This document shows positions 1 to 9,867 of a stretch of DNA of 64,000 nt, one piece after another. Numbering within the stretch: the stretch's first letter is position 1; each line of letters begins with the position of its first letter. Source of the stretch: CAYNJF01 sp964351745 (GTDB lineage: Bacteria > Pseudomonadota > Gammaproteobacteria > Berkiellales > Berkiellaceae); NCBI GenBank assembly GCA_964351745.1, contig CAYGPI010000004.1, positions 1 to 64,000 on the forward strand, in the 5' to 3' direction. A program made the translations under genes and the position numbers. The notes beneath the pieces were generated by a model. It did no database searches and was not told the origin of the DNA. It saw nothing but the letters and a program-made list of their open reading frames with translations.

Positions 1-1080
1 AGAAGTCATCTTCATTCAGATTATTATAAGGGTTTAAATTATCTTATTAATGAGCAGCCTGATAAAGCCTTAGACGCTTTCATTAGGATGCTAGATGTTG
101 GTCCTGACACAGTTGAAACCACTCTAACACTTGGTAAATTTTTTAGACGCCGAGGGGAAGTGGATAAAGCAATCCATATTCATCAAAACCTTATAGCTAA
201 GCCTAATTTAACAAAATTTCAACGCGCAACCGCTTTGCTGGAGCTAGCTCAAGACTATATGCGGGCAGGGGTTTATGATAGGGCGGAGAGTCTATTTCAC
301 GATTTGGTTCAGTCGCGTGGTAAACATGTTGAAGTGAGTCTTCGTCATCTTATTGATATTTTTGAGCGCGAGAAAGATTGGAAAAAAGCTATTAGCATGG
401 CTAAAAGGCTTCAGCAAGTTTCTGGTCAATATATGGGCCGAGAGATTGCTCATTATTACTGTGAATTAGCGCAAGTTTCATGGTCAACAGGAAAAATCAA
501 ATCTGCTCTCAAAGATCTTAAGCAAGCCTTTGTTTACGATCGAATCTGCATTAGAGCTAGTTTGATGACCGGAAACATAAGAAAATCCCAAGGGGAATAT
601 TCGCTAGCTCTGAAAGCATACAAGCAAGTGCAGTACCAAGATTTAGACTTCATTTCAGAGGTCATTTTTCATATTCAGTGCTGTTATGAAAAATTAGGCT
701 CTCAAGTCGCCATGGTCAATTATTTTGATTATTTGCTACAAGTCTGCCCACAGATTAGTGTGGTTCTGGCCAGTGCACAGAGTTATAAAAAAAATAGCAG
801 TGGCAAGGATGCAGCGATATTCTTAGCTAAACATATGCGTCACCGGCCTTCTATCAGGGGGATTCGACACCTTGTCGATTACCACCTAGAGGATGCCAGC
901 CATCAGGTAAGAGATGATCTGATTCTACTTCGAACTTTGATGGATAAGTTGCTTGAAAATAAACCAGTTTATAGGTGTTGCCATTGTGGGTTAGCAACAA
1001 AAACATTGCATTGGCAATGCCCAAGTTGTAGGCAATGGTCATCTATTAAGCCAAATCATCGGATTGAAGGCGAATCTTAA
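1..1080 (+). CDS. lapB: LapB (YciM), LPS assembly regulatory TPR protein, 5'-truncated
   Basis: The reading frame is open from base 1, so the gene begins before the window and the ATG at 88 is internal. Residues encoded by bases 1-90 already match LapB (GLNYLINEQPDKA, then the FRRRGEVDKAI repeat). Tandem TPR-like helical repeats fill most of the protein. The C-terminus is a rubredoxin-like zinc ribbon with two Cys pairs (CCHCG and CPSC). In E. coli LapB is an inner-membrane-anchored cytoplasmic protein that with FtsH controls LpxC turnover and so LPS synthesis. The E. coli order yciM-pyrF is kept here. The N-terminal membrane anchor lies outside the window. Confidence 0.95.
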   Translation, partial: RSHLHSDYYKGLNYLINEQPDKALDAFIRMLDVGPDTVETTLTLGKFFRRRGEVDKAIHIHQNLIAKPNLTKFQRATALLELAQDYMRAGVYDRAESLFHDLVQSRGKHVEVSLRHLIDIFEREKDWKKAISMAKRLQQVSGQYMGREIAHYYCELAQVSWSTGKIKSALKDLKQAFVYDRICIRASLMTGNIRKSQGEYSLALKAYKQVQYQDLDFISEVIFHIQCCYEKLGSQVAMVNYFDYLLQVCPQISVVLASAQSYKKNSSGKDAAIFLAKHMRHRPSIRGIRHLVDYHLEDASHQVRDDLILLRTLMDKLLENKPVYRCCHCGLATKTLHWQCPSCRQWSSIKPNHRIEGES

Positions 1081-1220
1081 GCGATAAGAGATGTTGTACT
1101 TATAAGCTATCTACCTTAAAATTTAACAATATCTTTACTCAAAGGCATATCTTCTTTAGAAAGAGATGGGTGTTAGGCCAAAGAAAGTGCAACTTTGTGA
1201 AGATAAGGAAGTAAAAGGAA

Positions 1221-1937
1221 ATGAATATGTCAGTCGACCATGGGGCAAGAATCATAGTTGCGCTTGATTTTGAAGATCGAGAAACTGCAGTCCATCTAGT
1301 GAATCAATTAGATCCAAGGTATTGCAGGCTGAAAGTGGGGATTACGCTTTTTACAAAGTTGGGATCACCTTTCGTAGAATTCCTTCAAACCAAGGGGTTT
1401 GATGTGTTCCTAGACTTAAAGTTTCATGATATTCCTGCGCAAATATATGGTGCTTGCAAACAGGCTGCCAATCTTGGTTGCTGGATGATGAACGTTCACG
1501 CCTTAGGTGGGTTGGATATGCTTAAACAGGCTAGAGAAGCCGTGAATAGCACTTCTAATGAGCGCAAGTCTCTTTTAATAGGTGTTACTCTGCTAACGAG
1601 CTTGTCTGCGCAGGATATAACCCATTTGGGCATGAGAGAAACGATAGATTCAACAGTGATGCGCTTAGCAGGACTTTGTCATCAAGCTGGTCTAGATGGT
1701 GTGGTTTGCTCAGCTTTGGAAGCTAGCCTCATCAAGCAAGAGTATGGAAAAGAGTTTTTAACGGTCACGCCGGGTATCCGTCTTGATGAAGATGCTAAGC
1801 ATGACCAAAAAAGGGTAATGACACCCAAGCTTGCTATGGAAAGTGGAGCTGATTACTTGGTAATGGGGCGATCGATTGTGAATAGTCCTAATCCAATTGA
1901 AGTGTTGCGACAATTATCGCACTTGGAGATAGAATGA
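1221..1937 (+). CDS. pyrF: Orotidine 5'-phosphate decarboxylase
   Basis: Converts OMP to UMP, the last step of de novo pyrimidine synthesis, in the cytoplasm. The 238-residue product has the family length, the catalytic DLKFHDIP segment (Asp-x-Lys-xx-Asp), an N-terminal IVALDF strand, and the C-terminal phosphate-binding region with TPGIR and YLVMGRSI. Two in-frame ATGs (1221 and 1227) follow purine-rich AAGGAAG and AGGA stretches, so either could be used; 1221 is kept. The stop overlaps the next gene by 4 bp, so the glycosyltransferase is probably translationally coupled. The position after lapB matches other gammaproteobacteria. Confidence 0.96.
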   Translation: MNMSVDHGARIIVALDFEDRETAVHLVNQLDPRYCRLKVGITLFTKLGSPFVEFLQTKGFDVFLDLKFHDIPAQIYGACKQAANLGCWMMNVHALGGLDMLKQAREAVNSTSNERKSLLIGVTLLTSLSAQDITHLGMRETIDSTVMRLAGLCHQAGLDGVVCSALEASLIKQEYGKEFLTVTPGIRLDEDAKHDQKRVMTPKLAMESGADYLVMGRSIVNSPNPIEVLRQLSHLEIE

Positions 1938-2986
1938 CTTGGGCTAATTATACATTATTATTATTTGGATTAAGCTGGGCTTTTACCGGCATCTATAGAA
2001 GGCATGCTTTAAGTAAAGGCTATGTCGACCAACCTAATGTTCGCTCTTCTCATACAGTGGTAACCCCTCGTGGGGGTGGTATCGTTTTCTCGATGATGTG
2101 GATTATTTTGCTTGGCTTTGCTTCTTATTTTAAATGGATCCCTATGCAACAGCTTTACGTCTTTTTGCCAGCAGGCTTAGTTGCCTTATTGGGCTTTAAG
2201 GATGATATGAAAAGCATCTCTGCAAAATCTCGTCTCATGGTTCAAACTTTAGCCTGCATTCTAAGTTTGTACTTATTGAAGCTGCCGAACGAGCCTATAG
2301 TTTTTGGCTTAGCACTACCAAATGTCGAGCTTATTCAAGGGTTTACTTTAAACTATGCCGTTGTCATGACTTGCACCGTGTTAGGCATGCTATGGATGAC
2401 AAACCTTATGAATTTTATGGATGGCACAGATGGTTTGTGCGCAACCCAAGCAATTATTGTTCTTGGTTTTGCAGGTGTTGTGTTGTATCAATCAGGTGGC
2501 TATTCATTGGCTGTTTTATGTATTGGAGCTTGCTCGCTTATACTTGGCTTTCTAACTTGGAACTGGCCATCAGCTAACATTTTTATGGGTGATAGTGGCA
2601 GTGGATTTCTTGGCTTTTTAATTGCTTTGATGGCTGTTTCAGCGCACAAATGGTTTAATATACCTTATGGTCTTTGGGTTATTTTAACCTGCCCATTTTG
2701 GTTTGATGCGACGGTAACTCTATTAAGAAGAATGGTCAAAGGTGATAGATGGATGGAAGCACATTGTATGCATGCTTATCAGCGTTTAACGCATGTTGGT
2801 TGGAGCCATCTACAAGTGCTTTGTTGCGCTATTGCGGTTAATTGTGTGACAGTCTGGATGGCTTGGATAGCCTTTAAGCAGCCTCAATATTTAACGATGC
2901 TTATGAGCATGGCTGTCACCTTTATGGCAGTTATTTATTTAATGATTGAAATACATAAACCTATGTATAAGACTTGGCATGCGTAA
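1934..2986 (+). CDS. WecA/WbpL-like undecaprenyl-phosphate sugar-1-phosphate transferase
   Basis: Polytopic inner-membrane enzyme of the GT4 (MraY/WecA) family. It would move a HexNAc-1-phosphate from UDP-sugar to undecaprenyl phosphate, starting O-antigen or another surface glycan. Seen: about ten hydrophobic segments, the FKDDMKS motif (Asp pair), NFMDGTDG, MGDSGSG, and the His-rich HCMHAYQR cytoplasmic loop. The 350-residue length suits WecA/WbpL. It begins 4 bp inside the pyrF stop and is followed after 51 bp by a WbpM-like dehydratase, the same pairing as WbpL and WbpM in Pseudomonas. The exact sugar substrate cannot be read from the sequence. Confidence 0.88.
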   Translation: MTWANYTLLLFGLSWAFTGIYRRHALSKGYVDQPNVRSSHTVVTPRGGGIVFSMMWIILLGFASYFKWIPMQQLYVFLPAGLVALLGFKDDMKSISAKSRLMVQTLACILSLYLLKLPNEPIVFGLALPNVELIQGFTLNYAVVMTCTVLGMLWMTNLMNFMDGTDGLCATQAIIVLGFAGVVLYQSGGYSLAVLCIGACSLILGFLTWNWPSANIFMGDSGSGFLGFLIALMAVSAHKWFNIPYGLWVILTCPFWFDATVTLLRRMVKGDRWMEAHCMHAYQRLTHVGWSHLQVLCCAIAVNCVTVWMAWIAFKQPQYLTMLMSMAVTFMAVIYLMIEIHKPMYKTWHA

Positions 2987-3037
2987 AGCTCATTGAATGA
3001 GCAATGGAAAAATAATAATAATCAATAGGGGATTTGC

Positions 3038-4918
3038 ATGGCAAAGCTATCATGGAAGAGTCCATGGACTGCCTTAGCGCATGATTTAATAAGTATACCT
3101 GTCGCGTGGTTTTTAGCATATTGGCTAAGGTTTAACTTAGACACCATACCACAAGATATTTTGCATCATTCTATTTTGATGCTGCCATGGGTGATGATCC
3201 CGCAGGCCACAGCTTTTTGGTACTTTGGTTTGTACCGAGGAGTGTGGCGTTTTGCATCGCTTCCAGATTTGGTGCGAATTGTAAAAGCTGTGGTTGTTGG
3301 CGGACTATTTTCAATTCTAGCGCTGTTCTTTTTGTTTCGCCTTCAGCATATGCCACGAGCTATTTTTCCATTGTATGGTATTTTCTTGTTTGCTAGTCTT
3401 GGCGGTTCGAGGTTATTTTATAGATGGTTTAAAGACAAGAATGTTTCGTTTTCTCATCGATATGAAAGAGTTTTAATCGTTGGTGCTGGCGCTGCAGGTG
3501 AAGGACTCTGTCGAGACTTACTACGTAAACAGGCTCCCTATTTGCCGGTTGCTTTTGTCGATGATAAGGCCAAAAATATTGGGCGTGAGATACATGGCAT
3601 CAGAGTTGTTGGCCATTGTTTGGACATACAAGAGATAAGCCGAAAATACGATGTTGATGTCATTATGATTGCTTTGCCATCAGCCAATGCTAAAGAGATG
3701 CGTCGTATTCACGCAATTTGTGAATCAACAAATCTACCAGTTCATACCTTGCCTGGGATTAATGATTTAGTCTCAGGTAGAGTGTCTATCAAGAATTTAA
3801 GGAAAATATCGCTAGAGGACTTGCTTGGTAGAGATCCCATTGCCCTAGATAAACAAGCCATTACTCAGCATATCCAGACCAAAAGAGTTCTAGTGAGTGG
3901 TGGGGCCGGATCAATTGGATCAGAGCTGTGCCGCCAAATCATGAAATTTAGCCCCTCAGAGTTGATTGTTGTTGATAACAATGAATATCACTTGTTTTTA
4001 ATAGAGCAAGAATTTTCAAAACTGAAAGCCTCTTTTAGTATTCATTTTAAACTTGTTGATATTTCAGATGATAAAGGGCTCTATGAAGTCTTTGAAACTT
4101 ATCAGCCAGAAGTCGTATTTCATGCTGCTGCTTTTAAACACGTGCCTTTATTGCAAAGTCAGCCCAGAGCTGCTGTTCGTAATAACGTACTTGGAACGCT
4201 AAAGATTGCAAAACTCTCTGTTCGCTTTGATGTGCATAAGTTTATCTTAGTCTCCACAGACAAGGCAGTGAATCCCACTAGCTTTATGGGGGCTAGTAAG
4301 CGTGCCGCCGAGCTGGTTTGCCAATCTTTAGTGGGGCATAAAACACAATTTATTACGGTTAGATTTGGTAATGTCTTAGGATCAAGAGGCTCTGTTGTCG
4401 AAACTTTTCAAAAGCAACTGGAGCACGGTGGCCCTTTAACCATAACCCACCCTGAAATGACCCGTTTCTTTATGACAACGAAAGAGGCATGCCAATTAAT
4501 CCTGCAAGCTTTGACAATCGGTGAAGGGGGAGAGCTATTTGTCTTGGATATGGGCGAGCCTGTTAAAATAAGGTATATGGCTGAGCAAATGATTCGATTA
4601 GCAGGAAAGAAGATTAATGAAGATATTCAACTAGAGTACGTAGGGCTTCGAGAAGGAGAGAAGCTTTACGAAGAGCTGTTTTACAAAAAAGAGCAATTAA
4701 AGCCTACGGCTCATGCTAAAATTTTAAGCGCCAGGCATAAAGCCGTTGGAGCAGATAATCTGAGACTCCTACTCGAAAACATTGAGTTTGCATGCGATGA
4801 GCAGGGAGAAGATATATTGCTAAAATCTTTAATGGCCTTGGTACCAGAGTATTTTGATGAAAACCAAATGAAGCAGGAATTTATCCAAAAGGATATGGAA
4901 CAACTAGAGCTCGTATAA
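3038..4918 (+). CDS. WbpM/PglF-like UDP-HexNAc 4,6-dehydratase
   Basis: Long-type nucleotide-sugar dehydratase of 626 residues. Four N-terminal membrane segments occupy roughly residues 10-130. They are followed by a CoA-binding-like Rossmann domain (VLIVGAGAAGEG) and the catalytic SDR domain (VLVSGGAGSIGSEL) with STDKAVNPTSFMGASKRAAEL, which carries the family's Met and Lys active-site residues. It should make UDP-4-keto-6-deoxy-HexNAc from UDP-GlcNAc for O-antigen or glycan synthesis. The start ATG follows a GGGGAT ribosome site. It sits between a WecA-like transferase and galU, so the three likely form one transcription unit. Confidence 0.92.
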   Translation: MAKLSWKSPWTALAHDLISIPVAWFLAYWLRFNLDTIPQDILHHSILMLPWVMIPQATAFWYFGLYRGVWRFASLPDLVRIVKAVVVGGLFSILALFFLFRLQHMPRAIFPLYGIFLFASLGGSRLFYRWFKDKNVSFSHRYERVLIVGAGAAGEGLCRDLLRKQAPYLPVAFVDDKAKNIGREIHGIRVVGHCLDIQEISRKYDVDVIMIALPSANAKEMRRIHAICESTNLPVHTLPGINDLVSGRVSIKNLRKISLEDLLGRDPIALDKQAITQHIQTKRVLVSGGAGSIGSELCRQIMKFSPSELIVVDNNEYHLFLIEQEFSKLKASFSIHFKLVDISDDKGLYEVFETYQPEVVFHAAAFKHVPLLQSQPRAAVRNNVLGTLKIAKLSVRFDVHKFILVSTDKAVNPTSFMGASKRAAELVCQSLVGHKTQFITVRFGNVLGSRGSVVETFQKQLEHGGPLTITHPEMTRFFMTTKEACQLILQALTIGEGGELFVLDMGEPVKIRYMAEQMIRLAGKKINEDIQLEYVGLREGEKLYEELFYKKEQLKPTAHAKILSARHKAVGADNLRLLLENIEFACDEQGEDILLKSLMALVPEYFDENQMKQEFIQKDMEQLELV

Positions 4919-4930
4919 AGGGGATTGTTC

Positions 4931-5821
4931 ATGCAACCTATCGTCCGTAAAGCAGTATTCCCAGTTGCCGGTTTAGGTACAAGGTTTTTACCTGCAACAA
5001 AAGCAAATCCAAAAGAAATGTTGCCCGTTGTAGATAAGCCTCTTATACAATATGCCGTTGAAGAGGCAGTCAGCGCAGGGATCACAGAGCTTATCTTTGT
5101 GACCTCTAGCTCTAAACGCGCCATTGAAGATCATTTTGATAATCATTTTGAGCTTGAGTATCGCTTGAGCCAACAAGGTAAATTTGATTTGTTAGATAAA
5201 GTCCAAAGCATAGTACCTGATGGCGTGACCTGTATCTATGTTCGCCAACCTCAAGCAAAAGGGTTAGGGCATGCGATTAGTTGCGCAAAAGACGTCGTTG
5301 GCGATGAGCCTTTTGCTGTACTTTTAGCGGATGATCTGATCGTTTCAAAAGAAAGGCCTTGTTTGCAACAGATGCTAAGTATTTATGATGATACAGGATT
5401 AAGCGTAGTTGCCACTCAAAGAATTGAGCGCAAGGAATCGAATAAGTATGGTGTGGTAGATATTGACTTACCTTGGCATGGGGTTGGACCTTTGCAAGGC
5501 ATTGTGGAGAAACCTGATGCATGTGACGCGCCTTCTGAGTTAGGTGTTGTTGGCCGCTACATCTTAACGCCCGCTATTTTCACTCATCTTGCACAGCTAA
5601 AACCAGGAGCAGGTGAAGAGATCCAATTAACCGATGGTATTGCCGAGCTTATTCATTCAGAAGGGGTTCAGGTCTTGGAGTTTTTAGGGACTCGCTATGA
5701 TTGTGGATCAAAACTAGGGTATTTAATGGCGACAGTAACCCTTGGGGTAGAGCATCCAGAGGTTGGAGCCGCCTTTAGTGAATTTTTACAGCGTACTTTT
5801 GAAGCAGAGCTGGTTACTTAA
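4931..5821 (+). CDS. galU: UTP-glucose-1-phosphate uridylyltransferase GalU
   Basis: Makes UDP-glucose from UTP and glucose-1-phosphate for LPS core, capsule or other glycans. The N-terminal pyrophosphorylase signature is clear (FPVAGLGTRFLPATKANPKE), with the substrate loop VEKP and the LTDGI segment later. A TTG at 4925 extends the frame by two codons, but the AGGGGA ribosome site ends at 4924, which leaves proper spacing only for the ATG at 4931. The gene starts 12 bp after the WbpM-like stop and closes the polysaccharide cluster. Confidence 0.95.
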   Translation: MQPIVRKAVFPVAGLGTRFLPATKANPKEMLPVVDKPLIQYAVEEAVSAGITELIFVTSSSKRAIEDHFDNHFELEYRLSQQGKFDLLDKVQSIVPDGVTCIYVRQPQAKGLGHAISCAKDVVGDEPFAVLLADDLIVSKERPCLQQMLSIYDDTGLSVVATQRIERKESNKYGVVDIDLPWHGVGPLQGIVEKPDACDAPSELGVVGRYILTPAIFTHLAQLKPGAGEEIQLTDGIAELIHSEGVQVLEFLGTRYDCGSKLGYLMATVTLGVEHPEVGAAFSEFLQRTFEAELVT

Positions 5822-5905
5822 TCAGCCTATCTCTTTATCTTAACAGTTTGTTGGTTGACTTGATCCTGTTACAATAGCTTATCTCTTGCAGTATTGAGGT
5901 GAGCT

Positions 5906-6334
5906 ATGGCTTTCGAATTCCTATCTAAATTATTTGGCAGATGTAAATCTTCTGCGAAACAACCGAATTTTCCAAAGGATATGGATCCAAAGGATATTCC
6001 TGCTCAGTACTGGCCGGAATCACAGCATTTTGTCGATAGTCTTAAAACAATTGTTGAAAACAACACGATTGATGATCCTCAAGCAAAGCGCATGAATGCT
6101 CAAATCATTCAATATATTGAAAAGCAAATCCAGGTTAAAGGCTATTCAGGGACATATTTGGAAAAATGCCAAGCTTTAGAGATTATTGCTGATAGAGCAC
6201 TGACACAATCAGTCGCTAAACTTGTGGGTCAAAAAGAGCAAGTGGGCCAAGTGACAGTCTTCTCAGATTGTATCAATCAATTTAAACAGGATCTCCATAA
6301 AAAGAGGAAGGATTTCGAAGAGCAATCGTCTTGA
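5906..6334 (+). CDS. Small hypothetical protein, 142 aa
   Basis: I do not recognise a family. The product begins MAFEFLSKLFGRCKSS and is otherwise helical and charged, with no signal peptide or membrane span. Its C-terminal half (IIQYIEKQIQVKGY, QFKQDLHKKRKDFEE) looks amphipathic. TACAAT at 5870-5875 could be a -10 box, and a GAGGTG ribosome site precedes the ATG. It ends 11 bp before the convergent HlyD gene stop. Codon use resembles its neighbours, so it is probably real. Confidence 0.7.
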   Translation: MAFEFLSKLFGRCKSSAKQPNFPKDMDPKDIPAQYWPESQHFVDSLKTIVENNTIDDPQAKRMNAQIIQYIEKQIQVKGYSGTYLEKCQALEIIADRALTQSVAKLVGQKEQVGQVTVFSDCINQFKQDLHKKRKDFEEQSS

Positions 6335-6345
6335 TAGCCTTAATC

Positions 6346-7719
6346 TTACCTCTCTCTAAAGGACTCACTTAAAGTGGTTTGTACAGGTTTTAATAAATAG
6401 CTCATAAGCGATTTAGTCCCTGTCATAATGTCTGCCGTTACTGTCATTCCAGGTAATATTCGGTTGCGATTTTCATTGTCACCCACAAACGTTTTATCGA
6501 GGTGTATCATCGTTTTGTAGTAAGGTTGACCATTTTCATCCAAGAAGGTTGAGGGTGAAATTTTTTCCAAAATACCAGTAATTTGACCGTACCTAGAAAA
6601 GTTAAAAGCAGAGATCTTAATTTTAACAGGTGCTCCAATTTCAACATGGCCAATATCTTCAGGCTTGACACGTGCCTCAACAATAAGAGTTTCATCGAGA
6701 GGCACTACCTCAAAGACTACGCCGCCGGGAGGAATGACAGAACCAACATCAATCGTAAGCCCTTTAATTATCCCTTTGACTGGAGAGAAGACAGTGAGTC
6801 TCTCAACTTTTTCTTGTGTTGCAGCCAGTGAATCATTCGCTTCTAACAGTTTTTTACTAATCTGTGATTTTTCAGTATAGGCTTCCTCTAGCAAGGTTGC
6901 CTCAAGGTTTGAGTATCTATCTTTTGCTTCACTTAAAGCATTTTTATTGGTGGCGATTAAATTTTCAGCTTCGAGATAATCAGTCACCACATTGGCATAT
7001 CTATCTTTGGCCTGCAATAGGTTAAGCGTTGAGCTTGTTTGCGTTATGGTTCCTTTTTCATGAATGTCAACTTGTGATTTTAAATTAGCCCTTTTAGATT
7101 TAATATTGTTCATTTTTGAAATCAAATTATCATTGTCTTTAGTGTATTGCGCAATCTTCTTTTTCAAAATTGATTTTTCTCTTTGAGCTGAGATCTGATG
7201 CTGCTCAGATAATGAAATAGCGTTTTGAATGATTTTTTGATAATCTTCTTCTCGCATTTGCTTTGGGATTTTAACTTGGTTTGTGATGTCAGAAATAGTT
7301 AATTTTTTACCCTCAATAAAGGATTCTATCCTAATCAAGTCAATCGCTAGAGCGGTTTGATGATTATGAAGCTTTTTCAATTCTGAAAGCGCTAGTGTAG
7401 GACTCATTAAAAAAACCGGCATGCCAGCTTCAATTTGCTCGCCATCATGAACAAGAACTTTGGCCACGACGCCACCCTCTAGGTGTTGAACAATTGGGAT
7501 TTGCCCTCGTGGTACAACAGAGCCGGGTGCGGAAGCCACTTCTGGAATTTGAGTAAAAATAGCCCAAATCATCACACAGAGAAGAATAGCACCCGTCACC
7601 ATGATACTCTTTAAAATAACCTTTGGCGCGCCGGCTTCTTCCAAGGCTGCAGATAGCAGAAGATGTTTCAATTGGCGATGCTCATGGATAAGCTTTGATT
7701 TTTTAGTCATGCCAGACAT
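6346..7719 (-). CDS. HlyD-family type I secretion periplasmic adaptor
   Basis: Membrane-fusion protein that links the inner-membrane ABC transporter to an outer-membrane channel such as TolC. One transmembrane helix near residues 40-60 follows a short cytoplasmic tail. Next come a biotinyl-lipoyl half motif (VQHLEGGVVAKVLVHDGE), a long coiled coil (about 110-280), the second lipoyl half (SPVKGIIKGLTIDVGSVI) and the HlyD C-terminal beta domain. ATGs occur at 7728 and 7719; the AAAGG site abuts 7728 but is well spaced for 7719, so 7719 is chosen. It lies directly downstream of two ABC genes. No outer-membrane factor is encoded in the window. Confidence 0.9.
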   Translation of the reverse strand: MSGMTKKSKLIHEHRQLKHLLLSAALEEAGAPKVILKSIMVTGAILLCVMIWAIFTQIPEVASAPGSVVPRGQIPIVQHLEGGVVAKVLVHDGEQIEAGMPVFLMSPTLALSELKKLHNHQTALAIDLIRIESFIEGKKLTISDITNQVKIPKQMREEDYQKIIQNAISLSEQHQISAQREKSILKKKIAQYTKDNDNLISKMNNIKSKRANLKSQVDIHEKGTITQTSSTLNLLQAKDRYANVVTDYLEAENLIATNKNALSEAKDRYSNLEATLLEEAYTEKSQISKKLLEANDSLAATQEKVERLTVFSPVKGIIKGLTIDVGSVIPPGGVVFEVVPLDETLIVEARVKPEDIGHVEIGAPVKIKISAFNFSRYGQITGILEKISPSTFLDENGQPYYKTMIHLDKTFVGDNENRNRILPGMTVTADIMTGTKSLMSYLLKPVQTTLSESFRER

Positions 7720-7731
7720 TTTGTACATCCT

Positions 7732-9867
7732 TTATAGCATATTAAAAGGTATCTTTGGCAAGATATCTTTAGGAGGACCGTTGAGTAACAAGTGCCCTTG
7801 ATCAAGATATAAAATTCTATCTGCCATTTTCATTTGTTGAGGTCTATGTGTCACAAGAAAAATGGTGGTTTTCCCACGCAAGGCTTCAATGGTTTTATTG
7901 AATTGCTCCGTCATTTCATGATCAAGATAATTCGTTGGCTCATCCAATAGTAGAATGGCAGATTTTTTTAGCAAGGTGCGAGCTAGCATGATTTTTTGCT
8001 GGAAGCTCTTAGATAGAGAATTGTTCGCATGATCATCCACTTGAGTGTCGAATCCCTTTGGAAACTTTCTAATCTCATCATAAACACCTGCAATCCTAGT
8101 CGCTTCAACAAGGTCATCATCATCGGCCAGTGGTGCAGCAAAACGCAAGTTTTGCGCAATCGTGCCGTAAAATAAACAAGAGTTTTGTGGTAAATACGCA
8201 ATGGTTTGCCGTAACTCAATCACGTCAATCTGCTTTAAATTCAATTGGTCAACAAATATATTACCGCCTTGAATGGGGTATAAATTAGCAATCAGCTTTA
8301 ACAACGTTGATTTTCCGCTGCCGTTTTGTCCACAAACAGCCACAAGCTCACCTGAGTTAACTCTAAACGAAATGCCCAACAAAGTAGGCATCATATCTTG
8401 GCGATACCTAAAGCTAACACGATTGAACTCTACTTGACCTGAGTCTAAAGTAAGAGACTGAACAATTTTATGAGGCGATCGCTCTAATGGAATTTTCATA
8501 AGGTGGTTAACCTGCTTGATGCTTGTAAACACTTGATCCATCCGAGGTAACATGGAGAAAAAGGTTTTGATTGGAGAAAGTACTCGCCAAACTAACATCA
8601 TGCATGCAATCAGAGCACCCACGGACATGGAGCCATGAATCACTTGAAGAACACCAAAGCCAACCACTAATAGTCCAGACATCATCATGATTGTTTCAGA
8701 AATGGTGCTAAGGGTTTGTGTGAACATGGATGCTTTAAATTCAGAAGCTAAAGCTTGACTTGTATATAGCTTGTATCGATCTAACCATCTTTGCTGTATA
8801 CCAAGAAGTCGCATCACACGCATATTAGATAAGGTTTCAAGTTGAAAAGATTGTCTTTGTGAATTTAATTGAGCTGTATTTTTGATAGATTTAAGAATGT
8901 GAGGATTGAAAAAATAGAATAATCCTGTGAACAAACCAAGCATGCATACTGGAATAAGAATAATCCAACCGCCCAGTATCCAAATGACTGTCAAAAACAA
9001 AAGAGCGAAAGGTAATTCAAAGAGCATACTGACCGTCGGGCTTGTGAAAAACTCACGAATACTGTCAAAATCTTTAATACGAGCCATTTGTGAACCAATG
9101 GGTGCATTTTCAGTATAGCCAGGTGCTAAAAACAAGAGTCTCTCTAAAATCGCGTCGCCAACGGTAATGTCTAATCTAGCCCCTATATAGCTAAGCATAT
9201 AGGTTCTTAATTTGCTTAGAGCATATCCGCCAGTGATAACGATAGATATGCCGATGGTTAGTTGGCTTAACATAAAAACTGAATCACTCGTAAAAACTTT
9301 GTCAAAGACACCCATGATGAAAAGAGGTGTGATTAGCGTGGCTAAATTAATAAGCATAGAAATAAAGAATATTTGTAAGAAGACAAGACGAAACCGCTTC
9401 ATGCTTTTGTGAAACCAATGATCGGTGCCTTGAAGTGATTCAAGGTTGGTCATTGGTTCAAAAATATAAAGTTCGCCTCGAATGCCTTTAGGTTGGATGG
9501 TTTGATAGCTTCTTGTTTCGCTTTCATAGACTATAAGGCCATCCTTACTTGTTTTCATTAGAATATATGAGAGTGAGTCTTCAGGCATAAATAATGCAGG
9601 CAGCAGTTCGTCAACGATATCATCCAGATTGATGGTCACAGATTTACTATGGTAGTTCAGCATCGCCATCACATTTCTAAAACCAGTTAAATCAAGATTT
9701 TGTGAGTAATGAGGAAGAGCTTCAACCAAATGTTTATAAGACCCAGGCCAAGATAGAGCTACGAGTAAAGGCTCTAGCAAATGAACAAATTCAGAGTCTT
9801 CTTTGAAAAAATTAGTGATGTCATCGTGGAACTCTTCAGGGGGAGTAGATTGCATTTCAATACTCAT
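7732..9867 (-). CDS. Type I secretion ABC transporter with inactive C39-like N-domain
   Basis: ATPase/permease of 711 residues for RTX export. The N-terminal 130 residues resemble the C39-like domain of HlyB/LapB-type exporters but lack a catalytic Cys/His pair, so no leader cleavage is expected. An ABC transmembrane domain with six hydrophobic segments spans about 165-440. The nucleotide-binding domain has Walker A GQNGSGKST, Q-loop YLPQ, Walker B ILLLDEPT and H-loop VTHRP. The signature motif is degenerate: SLSKSFQQ stands where LSGGQQ is usual. Its ATG overlaps the upstream ABC stop by 4 bp, so the two transporters are co-translated and may form a heteromer like Vibrio RtxB/RtxE. Confidence 0.9.
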   Translation of the reverse strand: MSIEMQSTPPEEFHDDITNFFKEDSEFVHLLEPLLVALSWPGSYKHLVEALPHYSQNLDLTGFRNVMAMLNYHSKSVTINLDDIVDELLPALFMPEDSLSYILMKTSKDGLIVYESETRSYQTIQPKGIRGELYIFEPMTNLESLQGTDHWFHKSMKRFRLVFLQIFFISMLINLATLITPLFIMGVFDKVFTSDSVFMLSQLTIGISIVITGGYALSKLRTYMLSYIGARLDITVGDAILERLLFLAPGYTENAPIGSQMARIKDFDSIREFFTSPTVSMLFELPFALLFLTVIWILGGWIILIPVCMLGLFTGLFYFFNPHILKSIKNTAQLNSQRQSFQLETLSNMRVMRLLGIQQRWLDRYKLYTSQALASEFKASMFTQTLSTISETIMMMSGLLVVGFGVLQVIHGSMSVGALIACMMLVWRVLSPIKTFFSMLPRMDQVFTSIKQVNHLMKIPLERSPHKIVQSLTLDSGQVEFNRVSFRYRQDMMPTLLGISFRVNSGELVAVCGQNGSGKSTLLKLIANLYPIQGGNIFVDQLNLKQIDVIELRQTIAYLPQNSCLFYGTIAQNLRFAAPLADDDDLVEATRIAGVYDEIRKFPKGFDTQVDDHANNSLSKSFQQKIMLARTLLKKSAILLLDEPTNYLDHEMTEQFNKTIEALRGKTTIFLVTHRPQQMKMADRILYLDQGHLLLNGPPKDILPKIPFNML

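Noticed and set aside
4711..5124. 137-codon minus-strand frame across the WbpM-like/galU junction
   Set aside because: Overlaps two certain genes on the other strand and has no ribosome site.
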